Source of the DNA: Acidaminobacter sp.
GTDB lineage: Bacteria; Bacillota_A; Clostridia; Peptostreptococcales; Acidaminobacteraceae
Assembly (NCBI GenBank): GCA_009881125.1
Contig: WXFH01000037.1
Location: 1-64,000 of the forward strand
Direction of reading: 5' to 3'
Length of the DNA: 64,000 bases
Notes under the pieces: generated by a model
What the model saw: only the letters and a program-made list of their open reading frames with translations
What the model was told of the DNA's origin: nothing
Database searches by the model: none
Shown: piece after piece, positions 44,505-53,214 of the stretch
Numbering within the stretch: position 1 is the first letter of the stretch
How the letters are laid out: each line of letters opens with the position of its first letter
Program-made: the position numbers and the translations under genes

Positions 44505-46427
44505 ATGGCTATAGTTCCAATGAAAAAGGTGACCGTCGCAGCACTTCAGTCTGAGCTTCAAGCCTTGATGTCAGCGCTTCAGCAGTTTTCGGGCATCGAA
44601 GTGACAAAGCTTGAACCTCAAGTGCTTGAATCTCTTCAAAATCTTGATCCGTCCTCGCTGAAACACGGTTATGAGGAATCCCTTCGACAACTCAGGTTTT
44701 GCATGCAGCATTTGGAGCCTTATGAAGCCGCAAAAGGAAAACTGCGCATGCTTAAGGAAGGGCGGCCTATTCTAAAGCAATCCCACTATTATGATCGCTG
44801 TCAGGATAAATGGTGGATCCCCCTCTATAACACAATCAAGAAATGGGATGATGAGGACAGAAAGCTTCAATCCCAAAAGACAGCTCTTGAAGCTGAAGTT
44901 TCGGCGCTGCAGCCCGTAAAAGGGATTGAATTTTCTGGGGAAATGCTGAGTTCATTCCATTACGCAGCGGCAGAGCTTGGCATCCTGCATAAGGATCAGT
45001 TGGGAATGCTTGAGTCTTTTATGGCACAGACATTGCCTGAGGCCCATTTCGAAAAGCTGGGTATTGAAAAGGATGGCATTCTCGTGCTGCTCCTGACGCA
45101 CACCAAAGACGAAGTGGCGCTTCAGACATTCCTGCATACCCTCAGGTACAGCAGAGTCCAGCTTGAAGTCGAAACAGCGCCAGCACAAAAAATACCGGAG
45201 ATCCGCGAAGCCCTGATTCAGCTGGATCAACTTCGAAGCAATCTGGCCTCACAGATTGAGCAGCATGCAGGCGCGCTGGAAGAGCTCAGAGCGGCATCTG
45301 ACATGATCTCTTCTGAAATTAAGAAGTGCGATGCCACGGCGCTGCTGGGTTCGACGCGGTCGGCATTCTTGCTGGAAGGCTGGGTGCCAGTACCGCTTTT
45401 TTCTGATTTTGAAAAGATTGTCATGGACACTTGTGGCGGCGCAGCGGCCTTGACGAGTCGGGATCCCAATGAGGAGGATCACGTCCCGGTTCTATTAAAG
45501 AACAACGCCTTCGCTGAAGCGTTCGAGCCGGTAACAGCCATGTACAGCCTGCCGTCCTACTTCGAAACTGACCCTACACCGGTGTACGCACCGTTTATGC
45601 TCGTGTTTTTCGGGATGATGCTCTCGGACGCGGCATATGGAATTGTGATGAGCAGCCTCTCTTTATGGGCGCTGAAAGCATTGAATCTCGACCTTAAGCA
45701 GCGCAAATTTGCGAAGCTGTTTTTATGGCTGGGATTGTCGACTGCGTTTTTTGGCGTTCTCTACGGCAGTTATTTTGGCGATTTGTTCTCCGCTCAAATC
45801 ACACCGGTTTGGCTGGATCCATCATCGAATCCAATGTCTGTCTTGTATGTCGCTATTGGGATGGGTGTGATCCACATTTATGTGGGTTTGGGCATAAAAG
45901 CTTGGAACTTGATCCGAAACGGCAAAATTATGGATGCGGTTTACGACTCTGGTCTTTGGGTTGTGACACTTTCCGGGATTATAATGATGTTGCTGGGAAT
46001 TGAGACTATCGGCAAAATTATTGCAATCCTTGGCGCAGTTGGTCTGGTGCTGACTCAGGGCAGGGATAAAAAAGGGATAGTGCCCAGACTGGCCAGTGGA
46101 CTTTTTGGCTTGTACGGGATCACCGGATATCTTGGCGACGTCTTGTCCTATTCCCGCCTGTTAGCGCTTGGCCTTGCGACAGGTTTGATCGGTTCAGCCT
46201 TCAACCTGATGGTTCGACTGATTGGTTTTGGTCCTTTGACCTTTGTGTTTGCAGTTCTGATTTTTTTAGGCGGGCACACGTTCAATCTGCTCATCAATAT
46301 TCTGGGCGCCTATGTCCATGCTGTGCGACTGCAGTACCTTGAATTTTTTGGAAAATTTTACACCGGTGGCGGCCGCGCGTTCGCGCCTTTTGCAACAGAG
46401 TCGAAATATTGCCAATTTGTTAAATAG
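44505..46427 (+). CDS. ntpI: V-type ATP synthase subunit I (a-like membrane subunit)
   Basis: A 640-residue protein. The soluble N-terminal half (about 340 residues, coiled) bridges to the stalk; the C-terminal half has seven or eight helices, starting at PVYAPFMLVFFGMMLSDAAYG, with YGITGYLGDVLSYSRLLALGLATG containing the Arg that faces the K ring. It forms the ion half-channels. It is the second gene of the operon, in the usual I-K-E-C-F-A-B-D order. Confidence 0.92.
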   Translation: MAIVPMKKVTVAALQSELQALMSALQQFSGIEVTKLEPQVLESLQNLDPSSLKHGYEESLRQLRFCMQHLEPYEAAKGKLRMLKEGRPILKQSHYYDRCQDKWWIPLYNTIKKWDDEDRKLQSQKTALEAEVSALQPVKGIEFSGEMLSSFHYAAAELGILHKDQLGMLESFMAQTLPEAHFEKLGIEKDGILVLLLTHTKDEVALQTFLHTLRYSRVQLEVETAPAQKIPEIREALIQLDQLRSNLASQIEQHAGALEELRAASDMISSEIKKCDATALLGSTRSAFLLEGWVPVPLFSDFEKIVMDTCGGAAALTSRDPNEEDHVPVLLKNNAFAEAFEPVTAMYSLPSYFETDPTPVYAPFMLVFFGMMLSDAAYGIVMSSLSLWALKALNLDLKQRKFAKLFLWLGLSTAFFGVLYGSYFGDLFSAQITPVWLDPSSNPMSVLYVAIGMGVIHIYVGLGIKAWNLIRNGKIMDAVYDSGLWVVTLSGIIMMLLGIETIGKIIAILGAVGLVLTQGRDKKGIVPRLASGLFGLYGITGYLGDVLSYSRLLALGLATGLIGSAFNLMVRLIGFGPLTFVFAVLIFLGGHTFNLLINILGAYVHAVRLQYLEFFGKFYTGGGRAFAPFATESKYCQFVK

Positions 46428-46440
46428 GAGGGTGGATTGA

Positions 46441-46938
46441 GTGGAATTCATGGAGTTCTTTTCAAACTATGGCGGTCTGGTAATGTCACTTTTAGGTGCG
46501 GCAGTGGCGACTGCCCTGCCGGGGATAGGCTCAGCGAAAGGTGTAGGGTTGGTTGGACAGGCGGCTTCCGGTCTGATTACCGAAGAGCCTGAGAAGTTTG
46601 GCCAATCCCTGATTCTGCAGGTTATTCCAGGCACACAAGGGTTTTACGGTTTTGTCACTTCGTTGATTATTTTAAATAAAATTGGCATTTTGGGCGGAGA
46701 GACAATGATGGTGTCCCTTCAAGCGGGCTTCTACATTTTCATGGCAGCGCTTCCAATCGCCATTGCCGGCTGGGGCTCTGCGATTTCTCAAGGGAAAACC
46801 GCGGCAGCGGGGGTTGCGATCCTTGCTAAAAAACCTGAGCATATGTTCAAGGCAGTTCTTTTCGCAGCCATGGTTGAAACTTACGCGGTTATTGCGCTGG
46901 TCACCTCCATCATCATGATCACCGGCATTACACTATAG
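46441..46938 (+). CDS. ntpK: V-type Na+-ATPase subunit K (rotor ring proteolipid)
   Basis: A 165-residue proteolipid with four helices formed by a duplicated hairpin (GIGSAKGVG and SAISQGKTAAAG). The residues matching the sodium ligands of Enterococcus hirae NtpK are all present: T65 and Q66 in PGTQGFY, Y69, Q117 in SQGK and E146 in MVETYA. This predicts Na+ rather than H+ coupling. Only the second hairpin carries the ion-binding Glu, as in NtpK. GTG start with GGAGGGTGG; an ATG nine bases later is possible. Confidence 0.93.
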   Translation: MEFMEFFSNYGGLVMSLLGAAVATALPGIGSAKGVGLVGQAASGLITEEPEKFGQSLILQVIPGTQGFYGFVTSLIILNKIGILGGETMMVSLQAGFYIFMAALPIAIAGWGSAISQGKTAAAGVAILAKKPEHMFKAVLFAAMVETYAVIALVTSIIMITGITL

Positions 46939-46951
46939 GGGAGGCTTGACC

Positions 46952-47554
46952 ATGAACGGCCTGGAACGTCTGATTCAAAGAATTGAAGCGGAAGCCAAAG
47001 ACCAGGCTGCGAAAACTATTGAGGCTGCAAAAATGGAAGCCTCAAGCATTCTGGAGTCGGCGGAAATCGAAGCTGAAGATAAGAAAAGGCAACTTATGAG
47101 CCAACTGGAAGTCGAAGTGAAGGGCATTCGTGATCGAAAGGTTTCAAGGGCGGCATTGACAGCCAGGGATGAAGTGCTGGCTGCGAAACGGGAAGCGCTC
47201 GAAACCGTTTACACCCGCATGATCGGAATTATGGAAGCGTTAGAAGGTGAGGCGCTGTTTGAGTTTTTGCTTCGCCGGTTTCAAGCTGTCATCAAAAACG
47301 GGGATGTGGTGATCGCCTTAAACGATCAAACTGCCCGACAGCTTCCAATGGATTATTTAGACCGCCTTCTCGAGGCTTACCAAAAAGAAGGCGTGACACT
47401 TAAGCTTGAGGAACAGCGGCGGCAGCAGCTTTCGAATGGATTTCAGCTGATTCAGGGCGGTGTGGTTTATGATTTCACCTACCCGGCGCTCGTGGCCGAG
47501 GTGCGTGAGTCTGTTGAACCTCAACTGGCGCAGCAGCTTTTTAAGGGCGTGTGA
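46952..47554 (+). CDS. ntpE: V-type ATP synthase subunit E
   Basis: A 200-residue protein with a long N-terminal helix (IEAEAKDQAAKTIEAAKMEA) and a C-terminal globular head (GGVVYDFTYPALVAEVRE) that binds subunit B. It is the partner of the G/H-like subunit in the stator. ATG 46952 follows GGGGAGG. The next gene begins four bases after its stop. Confidence 0.9.
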   Translation: MNGLERLIQRIEAEAKDQAAKTIEAAKMEASSILESAEIEAEDKKRQLMSQLEVEVKGIRDRKVSRAALTARDEVLAAKREALETVYTRMIGIMEALEGEALFEFLLRRFQAVIKNGDVVIALNDQTARQLPMDYLDRLLEAYQKEGVTLKLEEQRRQQLSNGFQLIQGGVVYDFTYPALVAEVRESVEPQLAQQLFKGV

Positions 47555-47557
47555 GAG

Positions 47558-48559
47558 ATGGAAAGGCTTGAGTTTGCACAAGCGGTCGCGAGGATCCGGG
47601 TGCTCGAAAAACGATTGCTGGACAAGTCGAATTATGAGCAGCTGATTGGTCTGAACTCAGAAAAGGAATGGGTACGCTGGCTGCAGGACAGAAATTATTC
47701 GTCTTTGCTCGCGGCCATTGACCAAGGCAGCGATCCCGAGAAGACGCTTAACCTGATTCTGGCTTCAGAGTACGAGTTGGTAAAATCAATATCACCTGAG
47801 CCCCAAATTACCACACTCCTCGGTTTGAAATATGACTATCACAATCTGATGGTCCTCATTAAGTCGAAATTGGGGGGAGAGGAGCGCGCGGATCTTTGCG
47901 TTCAGGCAGGCAACCTGCCGCCTTCTGTATTGCAGAGGGATTTGGAGCGCGGCGCGCTGAGGGATTGGCCCGAACAGCTGAGCCTGACCGCGGTTGAAGC
48001 TTTAAAGCAGTTTGAGCTGAACCGGGATCCACTTGAGATGGATTGGATTATTACCAGGTCGCAGCTGAGTCATATGTTGTCCGAAGTCGAGAGCTACAAT
48101 AGTGACCTCATCAAAGACTGGGTCCTGCAGAAGATTGACCTGTACCATCTGACGGTGCTGCTTGGCGGCCAGAGACGGGGAGATCCGGAAGCTGATATGG
48201 ATGGGCGGTTCGTGCCGGGTGGCCGACTGGACAAGGCGTGGCTTCACCGCATGTACCGTGAGCCCATTGAAAGCCTGATCAAAAAATTGGCACATACGGA
48301 CTTTGGCGCCCTCCTTAAGGTTTGTTCCAATACTTTAGCCGATGGTGATCTTTCCACCTGCCTCGCAGATCAGAGTGAAAAGCTGACACTGGCCAAGCTT
48401 CAGGCTGCCAGCCGAATCAGTTTTGGACCAGAACCGCTTTTTTCATACCTGCTGAACAAAGAAGCGGAACTACGGAATCTGAGAATGATTTTACTGGGCT
48501 TTCAGGTTGGTTCTTCCGCGGACGAAATAATGGAAAGGTTGAGGATGCCGAATGCTTAA
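47558..48559 (+). CDS. ntpC: V-type ATP synthase subunit C (central-stalk d subunit)
   Basis: A 333-residue all-helical protein of the V-ATPase d/AC39 family. It has YDYHNLMVLIKSKLGG, DWVLQKIDLYHLTVLLGG and a C-terminal NKEAELRNLRMILLGFQVG, the conserved family end. It is the socket joining the rotor ring to subunits D and F. It overlaps the subunit F gene by eight bases. Confidence 0.9.
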   Translation: MERLEFAQAVARIRVLEKRLLDKSNYEQLIGLNSEKEWVRWLQDRNYSSLLAAIDQGSDPEKTLNLILASEYELVKSISPEPQITTLLGLKYDYHNLMVLIKSKLGGEERADLCVQAGNLPPSVLQRDLERGALRDWPEQLSLTAVEALKQFELNRDPLEMDWIITRSQLSHMLSEVESYNSDLIKDWVLQKIDLYHLTVLLGGQRRGDPEADMDGRFVPGGRLDKAWLHRMYREPIESLIKKLAHTDFGALLKVCSNTLADGDLSTCLADQSEKLTLAKLQAASRISFGPEPLFSYLLNKEAELRNLRMILLGFQVGSSADEIMERLRMPNA

Positions 48560-48860
48560 ACTGGGCGTCATAGGAGACTATAACACCGTGCTGACCTTCA
48601 AAACCGCCGGGATCCACGGGGTTTGCCCCAAAGGACGTGAGGAAGCGCGTCGTGCGCTGGCAGACATGTCTGATGGAAGTTATGCGGTCGTGTTTGTGAC
48701 GGAGAATTTCGCCGGCGACCTGGAGGACTTATTGGCAGCGGGTCAAAGCAAATCGATTCCGGCCATCATTTTAATTCCGGGTCAAAACGGCAGTCAGCAT
48801 TTAGGACTTCAGCGCATTAAAGATAATATGGAAAAAGCGGTCGGCGTTAACTTATTGTGA
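48552..48860 (+). CDS. ntpG: V-type ATP synthase subunit F
   Basis: A 102-residue Rossmann-like protein. LGVIGDYNTVLTFKTAGI is the family start, YAVVFVTENFA the middle strand and PAIILIPG the next. It binds subunit D in the central shaft. In Enterococcus this gene is called ntpG; other systems use atpF. It is followed by a 41-bp gap before subunit A. Confidence 0.88.
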   Translation: MLKLGVIGDYNTVLTFKTAGIHGVCPKGREEARRALADMSDGSYAVVFVTENFAGDLEDLLAAGQSKSIPAIILIPGQNGSQHLGLQRIKDNMEKAVGVNLL

Positions 48861-48901
48861 GTAAACGACTCCTGTTCTGACTGAAAGGCAGGTTGATAGA
48901 A

Positions 48902-50674
48902 TTGGAAACAGGTCGAATCCTAAAAATTTCAGGCCCTCTGGTCGTAGCGGAAAATATGGCACACGCCAGTCTGTCAGACGTTGTCCGCGTTGGCGATAAG
49001 CGGCTGATTGGTGAAATTATTGAAATGAGGGGCGATAAAGCGTCGATCCAGGTCTATGAGGAGACGACAGGTCTGGGTCCGGGAGAACCTGTCGAAACGA
49101 CAGGCGAAGCTCTGAGCGTTGAGCTTGGGCCAGGTTTGATCGCTTCTATTTACGATGGGATTCAGAGGCCGCTGACGCGAATCCAGGCTCAGAGCGGGGA
49201 TTTTATAGAACGCGGCGTTGAAGCGCCGGCGCTGGACCGAAGCAAGCGCTGGAGTTTTGCCGCGTCCAAAAGCCCGGGGGAACGGGTTCAAAGCGGGGAC
49301 ATCCTGGGAGAGGTCGTAGAATCCGCTTTGGTGACCCATAAAATCATGGTACCGCCTGGTGTGCAGGGGGAACTGAAAAGCCTGAGCTCGGGAGAGTTTA
49401 CGGTTGAGGAAACCATCGGCACAATAATGACAGAGGGCGGAGACCGAGAGATCTGCATGATGCAGAAATGGCCGGTCAGACTAGGGCGGCCTTTCGCGAA
49501 CAAGCTCAGTCCCAGTGAGCCAATGATTACCGGTCAGCGCGTCATTGATACCTTTTTTACTGTTGCCAAGGGTGGTACGGCCTGTGTTCCGGGACCGTTT
49601 GGAAGCGGAAAGACGGTGGTGCAGCATCAACTTGCGAAGTGGGCGGATGTGGACATTGTCGTCTATGTAGGGTGCGGCGAGCGCGGCAACGAAATGACGG
49701 ACGTGCTGAATGAACTGCCTGAACTGAAGGATCCTCGGACGGGTGAGTCGCTGATGCTCAGAACGGTATTGATCGCGAACACCTCAAACATGCCGGTGGC
49801 GGCGCGTGAAGCTTCAATGTACACGGGCATGGCAATTGCGGAATATTTCAGGGATATGGGCTATACTGTAGCGCTGATGGCGGATTCGACTTCCAGGTGG
49901 GCTGAAGCACTGCGGGAAATGTCCGGACGCCTGGAAGAAATGCCGGGGGAAGAGGGTTATCCGGCCTATTTGGGTTCAAGACTCGCAGACTTCTACGAAC
50001 GGGCCGGCAAGGTCGTTTGTCTTGGCTCGGACCAGAGGCAGGCGTCTCTGACCGCTATTGGCGCGGTGTCACCGCCGGGTGGCGACTTGTCTGAGCCTGT
50101 GACGCAAGCGACGCTTCGCATGGTCAAGGTCTTTTGGGGCCTGGATGCGCAGCTCGCTTACAGCAGGCACTTCCCGGCGATCAACTGGCTGACTTCCTAT
50201 TCGCTGTACCTGGAAAAAACCAGCGCATGGACTGAGGCGAATATACATCCTGAATTCATTCACCTTCGCAAAGAAGCTATGGCTTTGCTGCAAGAGGAAG
50301 CGGAGCTTATGGAGATCGTCAGGCTGGTGGGTTATGACGCGCTGTCCGAGCCGGATCAGCTGAAAATGGAAGCGGCGAGATCGCTGCGCGAGGATTTTCT
50401 GCAGCAGAACGCATTTCACGACATTGACTCCTATGCGTCGCTTCAGAAGCAGTTCAAGATGCTGTCCCTGGTCCTCAATTTCGCCAAGCGGGCTAATCAG
50501 GCACTGAATGAAGGCGCAGCCCTAAAGTCGATTCTGAAGCTTGCCGTCAGAGAACGGATCTCGAGATCCAAATATCTCAGCGAAGGGCAGCTTGAAGAAT
50601 TCGAATCGATTGAGGCGCAGATGATATCTGAAATGGACAACGTCACCTTGAAAGGTGGTGAGGCAAGTGATTAA
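48902..50674 (+). CDS. ntpA: V-type ATP synthase catalytic subunit A
   Basis: A 590-residue catalytic subunit. The Walker A motif is [25 protein letters not shown] is the Walker B/arginine region, [19 protein letters not shown] follows, and the non-homologous region of about 90 residues between 100 and 200 separates it from F-type beta subunits. TTG 48902 gives the normal family start [16 protein letters not shown]; a TTG nine bases earlier is closer to the AGG-rich site. It ends inside the beginning of the subunit B gene. Confidence 0.95.
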   Translation: METGRILKISGPLVVAENMAHASLSDVVRVGDKRLIGEIIEMRGDKASIQVYEETTGLGPGEPVETTGEALSVELGPGLIASIYDGIQRPLTRIQAQSGDFIERGVEAPALDRSKRWSFAASKSPGERVQSGDILGEVVESALVTHKIMVPPGVQGELKSLSSGEFTVEETIGTIMTEGGDREICMMQKWPVRLGRPFANKLSPSEPMITGQRVIDTFFTVAKGGTACVPGPFGSGKTVVQHQLAKWADVDIVVYVGCGERGNEMTDVLNELPELKDPRTGESLMLRTVLIANTSNMPVAAREASMYTGMAIAEYFRDMGYTVALMADSTSRWAEALREMSGRLEEMPGEEGYPAYLGSRLADFYERAGKVVCLGSDQRQASLTAIGAVSPPGGDLSEPVTQATLRMVKVFWGLDAQLAYSRHFPAINWLTSYSLYLEKTSAWTEANIHPEFIHLRKEAMALLQEEAELMEIVRLVGYDALSEPDQLKMEAARSLREDFLQQNAFHDIDSYASLQKQFKMLSLVLNFAKRANQALNEGAALKSILKLAVRERISRSKYLSEGQLEEFESIEAQMISEMDNVTLKGGEASD

Positions 50675-52082
50675 AGCTTATCATACCGTTCGTGAGATCG
50701 TTGGACCTCTGATGGTGGTCGACGGCGTTGAGGGCGTTAAATATGATGAACTCGTCGAAATTGAAACTCAAACCGGCAGTATTCGAAGGGGAAAAGTACT
50801 CGAAATCAGCGGAGACAAAGCGGTTGTCCAGTTGTTTGAAAGCTCAGCGGGGATCAATCTGAAGCAGACGAGTGCACGCTTTCTGGGAAAACCGTTGGAG
50901 CTTGGCCTGTCTGAAGAAATGCTGGGCAGGGTATTTGATGGAATTGGCAGAATCAAAGACGGGGGTCCAAAGCTGATCGCGGAGCGTTACGCAGATATCA
51001 ATGGCCTTCCCATTAATCCGGTAGCCCGGGATTACCCTTCTGAATTTATCCAAACCGGGATCTCCGCCATTGACGGACTGAATACCCTGGTAAGAGGCCA
51101 GAAGCTGCCGGTTTTTTCAGGTTCAGGCTTGCCGCATGCTGAGCTCGCAGCTCAAATTGCCAGACAATCCAAGGTGCTCGGCTCCGATTCCAAATTTGCG
51201 GTGGTGTTCGCGGCCATTGGCATTACTTTCGAAGAGGCGCAGTTCTTTCTGGATGACTTTACAAAAACCGGTGCCATTGACCGCGCTGTCCTGTTTATGA
51301 ACCTTGCGGATGAGCCGGCTGTGGAACGGATTTCAACGCCAAGGATGGCGCTGACAGCAGCGGAATTTTTAGCCTACGAGAAGGAAATGCATGTGCTCGT
51401 CATCCTGACGGATATGACGAATTACTGTGAAGCGCTCAGAGAAGTCTCCGCGGCGCGAAAAGAAATCCCGGGGCGCAGAGGCTATCCCGGCTATCTCTAT
51501 ACAGACCTCGCGAATCTCTATGAGCGCGCGGGCCGGATCAAGGGAAGAGCTGGTTCTATCACTCAAATTCCTATCCTCAGTATGCCTGAGGATGACATAA
51601 CGCACCCCATTCCTGACCTGACGGGTTATATTACGGAGGGACAGATCATTTTAAGTCGTGAGCTGCACAGAAAAAATATCATTCCGCCTATCAACGTGCT
51701 GCCGTCCTTGTCCAGACTGAAGGACAAGGGAATCGGAAAAGAGAAGACCAGGGAAGATCACGCGGATACTATGAACCAATTGTTTTCAGCATACGCCCGT
51801 GGACGTCAGGCCAAAGAACTGGCTCAAATTCTCGGAGAATCCGCGCTGTCAGAGTTGGATCAGCAGTTCGCGCGGTTTGCAGATGCCTTTGAGAAAAATT
51901 ATGTCTCGCAAGGTTACACCGTCAACCGGGCCATCACAGAAACACTCGAAATTGGATGGACGCTTCTGAAGATGCTGCCTCGTCATGAGTTGAAGCGGAT
52001 CAGAGATGCCTATCTCGATGAGTATTATCCGCAGTCTCGGGATCTGAATGCTTCAGAGTCTGAGAGCGGTGAAACCTCATGA
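50667..52082 (+). CDS. ntpB: V-type ATP synthase regulatory subunit B
   Basis: A 471-residue subunit homologous to A but with the P-loop replaced by [11 protein letters not shown], as is normal for B. It contains [21 protein letters not shown] and [21 protein letters not shown]. It forms the hexamer with A. GTG 50667 follows AAAGGTGGTGAGG and overlaps the A stop by eight bases. The stop overlaps the subunit D ATG (ATGA). Confidence 0.95.
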   Translation: MIKAYHTVREIVGPLMVVDGVEGVKYDELVEIETQTGSIRRGKVLEISGDKAVVQLFESSAGINLKQTSARFLGKPLELGLSEEMLGRVFDGIGRIKDGGPKLIAERYADINGLPINPVARDYPSEFIQTGISAIDGLNTLVRGQKLPVFSGSGLPHAELAAQIARQSKVLGSDSKFAVVFAAIGITFEEAQFFLDDFTKTGAIDRAVLFMNLADEPAVERISTPRMALTAAEFLAYEKEMHVLVILTDMTNYCEALREVSAARKEIPGRRGYPGYLYTDLANLYERAGRIKGRAGSITQIPILSMPEDDITHPIPDLTGYITEGQIILSRELHRKNIIPPINVLPSLSRLKDKGIGKEKTREDHADTMNQLFSAYARGRQAKELAQILGESALSELDQQFARFADAFEKNYVSQGYTVNRAITETLEIGWTLLKMLPRHELKRIRDAYLDEYYPQSRDLNASESESGETS

Positions 52083-52723
52083 CGCGACTCAATGTGAATC
52101 CCACCAGAATGGAGCTGACGAACCTCAAGCGTCGAAGAACTACCGCTGTTCGCGGTCACAAGCTCCTTAAGGACAAGCAGGATGAGCTGATGCGGCACTT
52201 TATCGAAATGATTCGCGAAAATCACGACGTCAGACAGCAGGTTGAAGTTGAACTTTCCAGGGTATATAAATCCATGGCGGCAGCCAGAGGCGATTTGTCA
52301 TCGACCTTTGTCGAAGGTGCTTTAATGCTGCCGGTTAAAACCCCTGAAGTGGACTTGAAACTGCATAATATCATGAGTGTCAAGCTTCCGGTCTACAGGG
52401 TTCTGACGTCCGGGTCCCAAAATCCGAAAATTGGATCCGGATCCAGCAGGATGCCTTCTCCGGCTGTCGAGCGCACGGCGGCTCAGTTTGATGCGCTGTT
52501 GCCAAAACTGGTTCATCTCGCTGAAATTGAAAAGTCCTGTCAATTGATGGCAGATGAGATCGAAAAGACGCGAAGACGTGTAAACGCCCTTGAATATACG
52601 ACGATCCCGCAGCTTAACGAGACCATCCGCTATATTAAGATGAAACTGGACGAGAATGAACGCAGCAGCAATATCAGACTGATGAAGGTCAAAAGCAGAC
52701 TGGTTGAAAAAGAGGAGGCGTAG
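52079..52723 (+). CDS. ntpD: V-type ATP synthase subunit D
   Basis: A 214-residue antiparallel coiled-coil shaft subunit. [35 protein letters not shown] is the conserved N-terminal helix (seen at residues 4-38), and [21 protein letters not shown] the conserved C-terminal one. It rotates inside the A3B3 head. Last ATPase gene; the selenoprotein gene starts eight bases after its stop. Confidence 0.93.
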   Translation: MTRLNVNPTRMELTNLKRRRTTAVRGHKLLKDKQDELMRHFIEMIRENHDVRQQVEVELSRVYKSMAAARGDLSSTFVEGALMLPVKTPEVDLKLHNIMSVKLPVYRVLTSGSQNPKIGSGSSRMPSPAVERTAAQFDALLPKLVHLAEIEKSCQLMADEIEKTRRRVNALEYTTIPQLNETIRYIKMKLDENERSSNIRLMKVKSRLVEKEEA

Positions 52724-52730
52724 ATCTCGT

Positions 52731-53069
52731 ATGAAAGACATAATCGTTTACACAACTAAAACATGACCTCATTGCAAAACAGCGAAAGAGTTTCTTTCGA
52801 AGAAGGGTTATCCTTATACTGAAAAAGATGTCAATGAGGATCTGGTTGCCCAGTCTGAATTCAGGAAGCTGGGACTTAGAGGTGTCCCGGCATTCAAAAT
52901 TGGCGAAGATGTGGTGGTGGGACTGGACACCCAAAAAATCGAAGCACTGGTGGACTTTCAAATCCAGCGGTGCCCTAACTGCGGGATAAAAATCAGAGTT
53001 CCCAAAAATAAGGGAAAACTCAAAATAACGTGTCAAAGCTGTCAGACTCAGTTTTTTGTTGAGACTTGA
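52731..53069 (+). CDS. Selenocysteine-containing glutaredoxin-like protein fused to a zinc ribbon
   Basis: Reading codon 12 (TGA, 52764-52766) as selenocysteine gives one continuous frame of 112 residues that a standard ORF search breaks. The N-terminus is MKDIIVYTTKT-U-PHC: the family redox motif is CPxC or CPHC, so the TGA falls exactly on the first active-site Cys. GLRGVPAFKIGED is the cis-Pro loop of the thioredoxin/glutaredoxin fold. From about residue 79 a zinc ribbon follows, CPNC...CQSC, with IKIRVPKNKGKLKITC between. A hairpin fitting a bacterial SECIS lies just after the TGA. It is a probable reductase of disulfides or peroxide-linked partners. It is cotranscribed with the ATPase operon. 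An upstream GGAGG lies 13 bases before the ATG, a little far. Confidence 0.85.
52783..52799 (+). promoter_or_regulatory. Candidate bacterial SECIS hairpin
   Basis: CGAAAGA-GTT-TCTTTCG: seven perfect pairs with a G at the start of the loop, 24 nt after the UGA. SelB-binding elements of bacteria lie in the coding region just after UGA and carry a loop G at about this distance. Confidence 0.7.
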
Positions 53070-53092
53070 TGAAGTCACTGAGACACAACTAT

Positions 53093-53137
53093 AAAAACGT
53101 ACTTCTGAGGGGACAACCTTTATGGAGTGCGTTTTTT
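53093..53137 (+). terminator. Rho-independent terminator after the ATPase/selenoprotein operon
   Basis: AAAACGTACT and AGTGCGTTTT (one G-U pair) enclose a 22-nt loop and lead into a T run. It isolates the following giant gene as its own transcription unit. Confidence 0.7.
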
Positions 53138-53214
53138 GGTCCTCTTTGTGGTAAGATAATCTTGGTACCCGTTACAGGGTGCAATCAACTCTCTTTTTGA
53201 AAGGGTGGTCGCCC

